From Sorghum bicolor (taxonomy: Eukaryota > Streptophyta > Magnoliopsida > Poales > Poaceae): a stretch of DNA of 64,000 nucleotides. Below the pieces are notes generated by a model that worked only from the letters and a program-made list of their open reading frames with translations, ran no database searches and was not told the origin of the DNA. Location of the stretch: NCBI RefSeq assembly GCF_000003195.3, contig NC_012878.2, forward strand, positions 6,700,462 to 6,764,461, given 5' to 3'. Shown here piece after piece: positions 56,902 through 64,000 of this stretch (the first letter of the stretch is position 1; each line of letters begins with the position of its first letter). The position numbers were made by a program, and so were the translations under genes.

Positions 56902-57839
56902 ATTAAACCAATAATTATACCAAGTAAACAAATAAATAGGAAGCTCTATTTTTCTCTTTCATCTATACTTTCCGAATTCCAATAGTCAGCTTCCTAAAAT
57001 TTGAAAAACAGGGAGAGGGTGTTATCAGATTCTTATTTTAAGAGAGTTGTTTAAAAAAACCTGTTCGAATCCCTTTATGCCAAAACAAAAACGAATTACC
57101 AATTGTTTTAAAGTGATTTTGAAGATGCTTTAATATTCTAAAAGAAACAAGTGGTTGAAGGTATGAATCAAGGACCATGTAAAGTTTAATGTGACGAGCA
57201 TTTTTTTAAAAAAAAAGAGGGACTAAATTTAAAACGACACAAATGTGCTAGCTATCTTGAACTTCTTTAAGATCAAGGTTACAAGTTTCAAAAAAAAAGT
57301 CATGGTTACAGGAGCAGGGATTTTGGGATATGAGAACTTTGAAAATATGATATGATGGCAACAAGGAAACCGAGCAGAGGAGACAAACGCAGGGCAGAGG
57401 CATGGCTAATGACCACTAGATGGGCAGTGAGGAGGTTCATTTGTGGTGTTAGTCAGGGGGTGGTAATGGTGGGACTGGCTAGGAAAGACGCCATGGATTT
57501 TTGGATGAGTCTCATGAGTGTAAAAAGTTTTTTTTCTAAGTTTGGGAACATTCAAATTAAATGATGGTAACCATACAAATTTCTAGCAAGATACGTGTGT
57601 CATGGGTTCGCAAGCCCATGAGCTCATGGCTGATTGGAGGATCAATCAGAGGGTTAATCCGACTGGCATGACGCTAATCCGTGGGTCTGATCTACTCTTA
57701 TGTTTAACACTCAACAACGTATTTAGGAAAACAGTAACTTAAAATCCAACACCCAACGTTTAGGAACCAAAAACTGCAGGCAACCCCACAGGTCGGAATG
57801 TCATAATTCCAGCCCAAAGCGGTAGTCATATAAGTGATA
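56902..57839. other. Gene-free stretch
   Basis: The ORF at 57352-57564 resembles nothing I recognise. No paired repeat was seen. Confidence 0.35.
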
Positions 57840-57847
57840 CTGTAGCT

Positions 57848-58014
57848 CAGGGGCGAAGCTATGTGGTTATTAGGGGGTGCAAATGCAGCCCCCAAAAATT
57901 TTAAAAACAGTGATTAGGCCTAAAATTTTACCATATATGCACCCTCTATGGAAGATATCTATGTATCCACAAGCTAAGTGCACCCCTCTCTAATTTGCTC
58001 TAGCTTCGCCACTG
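57848..58014. repeat. hAT-like MITE, 167 bp, 8-bp duplication CTGTAGCT
   Basis: The terminal repeats are CAGGGGCGAAGCTA and TAGCTTCGCCACTG. The 8-bp flanks CTGTAGCT (57840-57847 and 58015-58022) are identical, which is the hAT superfamily duplication length. Confidence 0.92.
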
Positions 58015-58295
58015 CTGTAGCTGGCATAAAAAACAGCTCTACCCTTTCTTGCCCAGGCCCAGCATAATTAAGTTTAAGCACGAGGTTAGAGTGTGACAGT
58101 GTCAACTCCCGTGGATGCTTCGCTGGATTTGGAGCAGCATCAACCAACATTATTTAACGTGCCTTCGCTTTGCTGGTCACATGTGCCCCTGCCAGATTTT
58201 TGTTGGAAAATGGAACGCAGGAATATTCACAAGAGCAGACAGCCAAGGCAGTGACCCAAAAACAAGAGGCCAAGAACTGAATGAATAGATGTTAA

Positions 58296-58541
58296 GGCCT
58301 TGTTTAGTTCCAAAAAAATTTACAAAATAGACACCGTAGTACTTTCGTTTGTATTTAACAAATATTGTTTAATTACGGACTAACTAGGTTCAAAAGGTTC
58401 GTCTCGTAAATTACATATAAATTGTGCAATTAGTTATTTCTTTTTATCTATATTTAGTTAATGCTCCATACATGTGCCGCAAGTTCGATGTGATGGAGAA
58501 TTAAAAAATTTTGCAATTTTTTTGAGAAACTAAACAAGGCC
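58296..58541. repeat. MITE, GGCCTTGTTTAGTT family, 246 bp, TAA duplication
   Basis: It starts GGCCTTGTTTAGTTCC and ends GAAACTAAACAAGGCC, with TAA at 58293-58295 and 58542-58544. This is the best-preserved copy in the window. Confidence 0.92.
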
Positions 58542-58544
58542 TAA

Positions 58545-59202
58545 ATATAGGATGTTGAAGACCGTTGGATGGTGATTTTTGCTATAGGAGATGAATACGA
58601 GAACTCTTGTAGTTGCTATGGGTAATTTCTAGAAAAAGGTACATATTAAGTTGGTCCGATTTTCCTCCATGAAAAACCAGAATTTTAAACTCGCTTAACT
58701 CTTGAAACCATCCAATTTAACTTCTTGAGCGTTTTTAAATAGCTAACATGACATCATGTCAACAATATGGAGATAATTCTGTAGAAATATTTTTTAAAAA
58801 AATATCAAACATTTTATGGAATAAATATGTATTTGAAGATAGTAAAGTCTGATTTAGTATTATAAAATTCATAGAAAATTTGTTTTAACTTAAAAAATAA
58901 ACTAGATTCATATTTTTTTCTAAAAATTGGTTTTTTTTATCTAGGCAACATATAGAGCATTATTTTATAAAACACATGAAATCCAGTATGATGGTATCAT
59001 GTACCCATCTAAATTGCCTTCATGCTCGATCATGTACTTTCAGTGTGTGCACAGACCTATGACAAGTTGACAACAACAACAATCAACGAAGCACTCACGT
59101 CCATCTGGATGTTGTAACTTGTAACCCAAGTCCCAGACATCGATTCGGGTGTCTAGGAAATCACATGTTGGTTAGTGCTGATGTCTGCATACATTACCAT
59201 CG
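58545..59202. other. Gene-free stretch
   Basis: The sequence is AT-rich. No gene was recognised. Confidence 0.4.
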
Positions 59203-59205
59203 TAA

Positions 59206-59620
59206 GGGCATTCACAATGCAGGCTCTATCATGGAGTCTAAAGTTATTTATTACCTCGAATAATGTGGACTTAGAGTCTAAATAAGACTTGGAGTCTTAT
59301 TTTTTCTACCTCTTTCTTCAATAAATATGCTGCCACATCAGCAAAATACCATAAGTAATATGTAATTAATTGTCTTGGACTCTATAAGGGCACTCACAAT
59401 GCAGACTCTATCATAGAGTCTAAAGTTATTTATTACCTCGAACAATATGGACTTAGAGTCTAAATAAGACTTGGAGCCTTATTTTTTCTACCTCTTTCTT
59501 CAATAAATACAGTGCCACATCAGCAAAATACCATAAATAATATGTAATTAATTGTCTTGGACTCTATGATAGAGTCTTGCATTGGGAGTGCCCTAATAGA
59601 GTCTTGCATTGTGAGTACCC
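59206..59620. repeat. MITE (outer copy) split by a second copy of its own family
   Basis: The outer copy starts GGGCATTCACAATGCAGGC and ends TCTTGCATTGTGAGTACCC. It is flanked by TAA (59203-59205, 59621-59623). The inner copy interrupts it near its right end. Without the insertion it would be 206 bp, the same length as the inner copy. Confidence 0.92.
59388..59593. repeat. MITE (inner copy), 206 bp, TAA duplication
   Basis: It starts GGGCACTCACAATGCAG and ends TTGCATTGGGAGTGCCC, with TAA at 59385-59387 and 59594-59596. The target was TAA inside the outer copy's inverted right end. Confidence 0.92.
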
Positions 59621-59943
59621 TAATTTCCTCTGAGTAAGGCAGTGCTGTTACAAAGTTAAACTACATAATACATATTGTTAATGTGCAACCAGAGCTTGAA
59701 TTATATTGTTGTTTTGAATTTCTAATGCATGTTTTGATAGTTAAGCAAGAGATTGCTGTTGAGAAAACTTTTTTTTTTGCAGTTTGCACAACGGGTTGCA
59801 CGGTGATTCACACCGTGGGCGGTGGTCTACAAGAATCGGTATTGATTTGCGACCTCTGTTTCATATTTAGCCTAATTTCAAATTTTAGGAGACCATATAT
59901 AATTTAAATAATCTTAAACAAGGAACCAAAGGTTAGGGTGTTA

Positions 59944-60450
59944 GTTCCTCCATGCGGTTGGATTAAAGTTAATGTTGATGCCTTCTTTGTGTGGTGATGC
60001 TGGTGTTGGGGTTGTGATCAGGAATCACAAGGACGAGGTCCTTCTAACGGTATGTCGTGTCTTGTTTCGATGTGCCTCAACGGATAAAGTCGAAGGACAG
60101 GCGCGCGTGGAGGGTCTATGACTAGCTTCATAGTGGTGTCCTGCCCAACTATTTTGGAGTTTAAAATCAGACTAGTCGTTACTTTAGGAGACGAGGATAA
60201 GTGGGAGCTCCGATGGACCATCCTTGAGGGCCAAAAATATCTGTAGCTATTGCTCGAGTGGGAGATTAAAAAAGGTCAAAAGAAATTGTAATAGTTGCCT
60301 ATAAACTTGCTCATTCAGCTAGACGGAATATCCATAGTGCAATATGGTTGAAGCAAGCGTCTTCGTATGTTGTTGACCTCTTGAAGTAAGATTGTAATTT
60401 TCATCCTAACTAAATAAAGATCCCTCTTTTCTCTGCAAAAAAAAAAAAAA
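59944..60450 (+). pseudogene. 5'-truncated LINE fragment with RNase H-like (RVT_3) domain and poly(A)
   Basis: The frame begins PPCGWIKVNVDAFF, then in the next frame DAGVGVVIRNHKDEVLLTVCRVLFRCAS, the start of the plant RVT_3/RNase H-like domain. Later pieces (ARVEGL, ILEFK, LAHSAR-like) follow with stops. The segment ends in a run of 14 A at 60437-60450. The flanks AAAGGTTAGGGTGTTA (59928-59943) and AAAGGTTAGAGCGTTA (60448-60463, overlapping the A run) match with two differences and look like a target duplication. This is what a target-primed LINE insertion leaves. It is non-functional. Confidence 0.78.
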
Positions 60451-60463
60451 GGTTAGAGCGTTA

Positions 60464-61453
60464 CATAAGATGCCTGATGTTGCGCTGGCAGTCAAAATCA
60501 CTTTTAAAACCTCTGAGGAAAGTAAATCGTACGGTTTTAATAGCTGAAAGTTGAATTTCCTATCAAATCGAATTTACTTAAAAGTTGAGAGAGAGGTTAG
60601 ATAGGCATTTTGTATAGCTTGACATGGTCCTGAAATATTGACGACGCAGGCCACTGGTTCTTCTTCCATCTCTGCTGAGTGCTGACACAAGGCGGCGCAG
60701 ACGAGTTTGCTCGTGTCGTGTCGGAGTCAGAGGCCGTCGTGGGCGCTGGGGCTGGGCAGCCATGCCATGGCTAGCACCGAGCCTGCGACGTCGTCGGGTT
60801 TCCTGGCCATCGCAGGCCGGTCACTCCTTTGACAGGCGTCCAGTCCCGACATGCTTGATGCCGGCGGCGAGGCCCCGCCGATGTCCAGGTCAAGTCGTGG
60901 GTGCCAGATCCACCACCGAGTGGGCTGCCGGCTGCCGCATCTCAGGAGTTCAGTTCATCAATTTGCTCGCTGCACTGTATCGCGCTGCTGACCTTGGGTA
61001 CTCTCCTGAATCTTTGACGCCGCCGGCCTCTCACCTGTTTGTCGTTATGCCTCCGAGGAATCTGAGCTTGTCTTTGATAGGGTATTCCGAGGTGGTCAAC
61101 TAAGATGCAGCTATATAAATACTTGAAGTTGAAGGAGGGTGTCAGAGTGAGTGATCACGAGATTTCAGACCACCACCGTTCTTTATTTGCTCTTGAAACT
61201 TGCCGCCTTACATTTTCATCAATTTTCAGTCCGAAAGTGACTTCTCTGACATAGACATTCGGTCGTATCTTACCAGGCGTGTATGTGCATTTAGCAATGG
61301 CAGAACAAGGCTGAAAATATGTGCACACACCATTTGACTAGATTCTTCACCCCTTCTACCAAGTCAAGAATTACCTTATTTTATTGCATCCACAGAATTG
61401 CACGATCACACCCTTCATATTTAGGAGAAGATTCCAGTGTTACAAGTTGAACC
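60464..61453. other. Stretch upstream of the WAK pseudogene
   Basis: A GC-rich part (60640-61110) holds an open frame of 113 codons at 60762-61103 with no recognised similarity. It may be a relic of an old gene. Nothing firm can be assigned. Confidence 0.35.
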
Positions 61454-63176
61454 ATGGCTCTCTGCTTCACTCCTCAAAATCATATGATGCATGTGGTAGC
61501 CATAGCAATGCTGCACCTCCTAGAGCTCCTGGCTGTCACACCAGTGCTCCCCGCAGCCACCAACATAGCATTGCCTGGTTGCATTAGCAAGTGCGGTGAG
61601 GTCAGTGTACCTTACCTGTTTGGTATTGGCGCTGGTTGCTAACGTGAGGGGTTTCAGCTCACCTGCAACGAGACCTACAATGTCCCTAAGCTCTTTGTGG
61701 GCAATACCAAAGCTGAGGTGCTTAACATACCTCTGCAGATGGGAAGCTGTACATTAATAATGGTGTCGTCAGTGTGACAGGGAGCAATAGGTACAGTATG
61801 ACATGAGGGATCCCTCTTCACAACACCATATATTTTCCAGAAGCCACATGGATGCATCCAAGACAGAAAAATTTTCAGGTAACAAGATCTTCCAATAAAC
61901 TGTCGCTTCAACTGTTGTAATGTCACCTTTTGATCGAAACATTGCTCAAAGTATATATATATGAAAACACATATATTTTCCAGGATGAGCTGTTGCTGCA
62001 GGAGTTCTCAGTTGTGGAGGCCTTGTGCTTCTTATTTTGTCTGCAATTCTCTTGAGGCGAAAGATAAGAGCCTGAAAAGCAAGCATTTGAGAACTTTTTT
62101 CTTCAGGAAAAACCGTGGATTGTTGTTGCAACAATTAGTAGACAAGGACATTGGTGAAAGAATGATCTTCAGCTTGAAAGACCTTGAAAAAAGGCAATAA
62201 ATACATTCGACGAGGATCGGAAGATTGGCAAAGGAGGCCATGATACTGTATATAAAGGCATTTTGTCTGACCAAACCGTTGTTGCCATTAAGAAGTCAAG
62301 ACAAGCAATCCAGAGTGAAACTGACAATTTCAAAAATGAGGTCGCCATTCTTTCTCAAGTAAACCACAGGAATGTGGTAAAGCTCTTTGGATGCTGCCTG
62401 GAGGCAGAAGTTCCATTGTTAGTGTTAGTCTACGAGTTCATCTCAAATGGAACGCCTTATGAGCATCTTCATGTCAATTCTTCACAATCATTACCGTGGA
62501 GGGAGCGAGTAAGAATTGCATTGAAGTTGCAAGATCTCTTGCCTATCTGCACTCTGTTGCTTCGGTATCAATAATTCATATTTCATAGAGATATCAAGGC
62601 ATCCAACATTGATGATATCTAATAGCGAAGGTGTCAGATTTTGAAGCTTCTTGAGGCATCCCGATTGATAAGACTAGAATAACCACCGCCATTCAAGGAA
62701 CTTTCGGATATATGGATCCAGAGGGCTATAAAACCAAACAGCTCACTAAAAAGAGCGATCTGTACAGTTTTGGTGTCATACTTGTGGAGCTTTTAACAAG
62801 GAAGAAACCTCATGTTTATGTGTCAGCGGCAGGTGACAGTCTAGTGGAACAGTTTTTATTGCTATGGAAGCAAGACAAGCTCTCTGAGATTCTAGACCCA
62901 CAGGAAGGGGAGGAAGAAGCCAGAGAAGTAGCAGAGGTCGCAGCTATGTGCGTAAGCTCAAGCGGAGAAGATAGGCCCACAATGAAGCGAGTCGAGATGA
63001 AACTTGAGGTGCTGCAATGCGCGGCAACCAACATTGAAAGCACTCCAAGAACTGTGGGACACGTAGCGAGCATTCCTTCATCTGAGCAAAGAAGTTGCAG
63101 TAATGACGGGAACAACATCAGCAGGAGGTTTAGTATGGAAAGTGAGATGCTGCTGTCCATGGATCTCCCACGGTAA
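61454..63176 (+). pseudogene. Wall-associated kinase (WAK-like) pseudogene
   Basis: A signal-peptide-like start (MALCFTPQNHMMHVVAIAMLH) is followed by the GUB_WAK pectin-binding start CISKCGEVSVPYLFGIGAGC. A TAA at 61640-61642 then interrupts it, and pieces QLTCNETYN and GKLYINNGVVS follow in shifted frames. The EGF part is missing. The membrane helix (GLVLLILSAILLRRK, about 62005-62050), the juxtamembrane part (RGLLLQQLVDKDIGERMIFSL) and the kinase domain follow: glycine loop with Asp in place of the last Gly ([12 protein letters not shown]), VAIKK lysine, HRDIKASN, then DFE in place of DFG with a TGA two codons later (near 62652). The C-lobe (GTFGYMDPEGY to the stop at 63174-63176) is open. 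There are several frameshifts, so it cannot encode an active receptor kinase. Confidence 0.88.
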
Positions 63177-63836
63177 CTTGTCCATTTAGTATGGATGACA
63201 TTTTTACCATGCTTTCAATGTCTTCAGTAGAGCTTCCTTTAAGTATAGAAGTTGTATGTCCCCCCTAAATTTCAAAATCGGACAAATCCCCCCTACAACA
63301 GTTGGAAGCGGTTTTCAAGCACATCATTGTTTTTACTAGTTAAAAACAAATCTGGTCATATACTACATAGGAATTTAAACCATAGAAAATATCAACATCC
63401 AAAGAATTCTAATAGATATATGAGGACAAGAGATATCAAAATAAAATATTGGAGCTCGTGAAATTATCTATGAAGGCTTCCAAAAATTGGATTGAGCTAT
63501 AGTAAAATCAGAAAATATCCAAAAGAATGTAGAAAATCCTCTAAACACTATAATTGATGTCTAAACATATTTTGGAAACTTTTCCCAACAAAAATATGAG
63601 ATGTGTTCTGCTTGATGTAACCAACACAAATACAACTAGAATTACATTTTGTTACATTTATGATGTTTACATCTCATGTTTTTGTTGCTAAAAGATTTCA
63701 AAATACATTAGAATGACATGAAATATTTTTTATTTTTTAAATATTATTTTTCCATTTTTGTAGTGATACATCCAATTTTTGAAAGCTTCTAAGGATAATT
63801 TCACGAGCAACAAACTCTTTTTTTTTATGGTCACAC
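63177..63836. other. Gene-free stretch downstream of WAK pseudogene
   Basis: The sequence is AT-rich. GAAAT/CACGAGC words near 63465 and 63800 (ATTATC/GATAAT with CTTC/GAAG) suggest a diverged inverted repeat spanning about 63455-63815. No gene was recognised. Confidence 0.35.
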
Positions 63837-63860
63837 GGGGGGGGGGGGGGGGGGGGGGGG
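63837..63860 (+). repeat. Run of 24 G
   Basis: Twenty-four consecutive G bases lie between CACAC and CGATCCCC. Its exact length is hard to sequence or assemble reliably. Confidence 0.95.
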
Positions 63861-64000
63861 CGATCCCCACCTCAATGCTTTATTAGCCCATAATGGCTCA
63901 AAACTATAGATGGGTACAAGGAGGTTACAAGATGATTCCTAGGTTGTACCCCTGAGTCACAACATCATAAAACCAATGTTACAGACTAAGCCGACTAAGC
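63861..64000 (-). other. Possible LINE 3' end running out of the window
   Basis: Read on the minus strand, the segment ends ...AAGCATTGAGGTGGGGATCGCCCC, then the C run and, after GTGTGACCAT, a run of nine A. This layout resembles the 3' end of the LINE remnant at 44243-44700. The body would lie beyond the window, so this is tentative. Confidence 0.3.

Noticed and set aside
60762..61103. 113-codon ORF in GC-rich DNA
   Set aside because: No recognisable domain, stops in neighbouring frames, and composition alone explains the open frame.

Overview
The window is nuclear DNA of a grass, probably sorghum or a close panicoid relative. This is judged from a primary-wall cellulose synthase very like maize CesA proteins, SIRE/Maximus-type Ty1-copia elements, CACTA elements with TTTGCCGAGAGCC subterminal repeats, and the GGCCTTGTTTAGTT MITE family. 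Genes have plant-type introns and most of the sequence is transposon-derived.

Layout: (1) 1-9410 is the right part of a SIRE-type copia element (E1) in + orientation: gag, pol with one nonsense codon, an intact env-like ORF and the 3' LTR. (2) 9411-11988 is an unclassified repeat rich in TGCAACA. (3) 11994-27054 is a complete 15-kb SIRE-type element (E2) with target duplication GACGT: 5' LTR, primer-binding site, frameshifted gag, intact 1075-aa pol, decayed env-like ORF and 3' LTR. A related solo LTR (19815-21699, minus strand, target duplication GTGAG) sits between its pol and env-like regions. (4) 27060-33480 is gene-free and carries MITEs. (5) 33511-37670 is a three-exon glyoxalase I-like (VOC) gene. 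(6) About 38238-41574 is a decayed CACTA element with a Transposase_24-type pseudogene and a 320-bp inverted repeat. (7) 44243-44700 is a LINE 3' remnant. (8) 45351-51122 (minus) is a complete 14-exon CESA gene coding for 1073 aa. (9) 51.8-60.5 kb is a MITE-dense stretch (PIF/Harbinger-like and hAT-like copies, one nested inside its own family) ending in a 5'-truncated LINE fragment. (10) 61454-63176 is a decayed wall-associated kinase (WAK) pseudogene.

The two apparently functional host genes are CESA (cellulose synthesis at the plasma membrane) and the glyoxalase-like gene. No functional link between them is visible.

The strongest unusual signal is a repeated promoter-like module in the SIRE-type elements: an array of short CCGGA-containing inverted motifs ending just upstream of a TATA box. 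It occurs in each LTR and again between pol and the env-like ORF. In E2 a 36-nt block next to the LTR TATA box is repeated, with 3 mismatches, at the internal copy, and 20 nt of it are identical in the solo LTR. I infer a second, LTR-derived internal promoter that would serve the env-like ORF.
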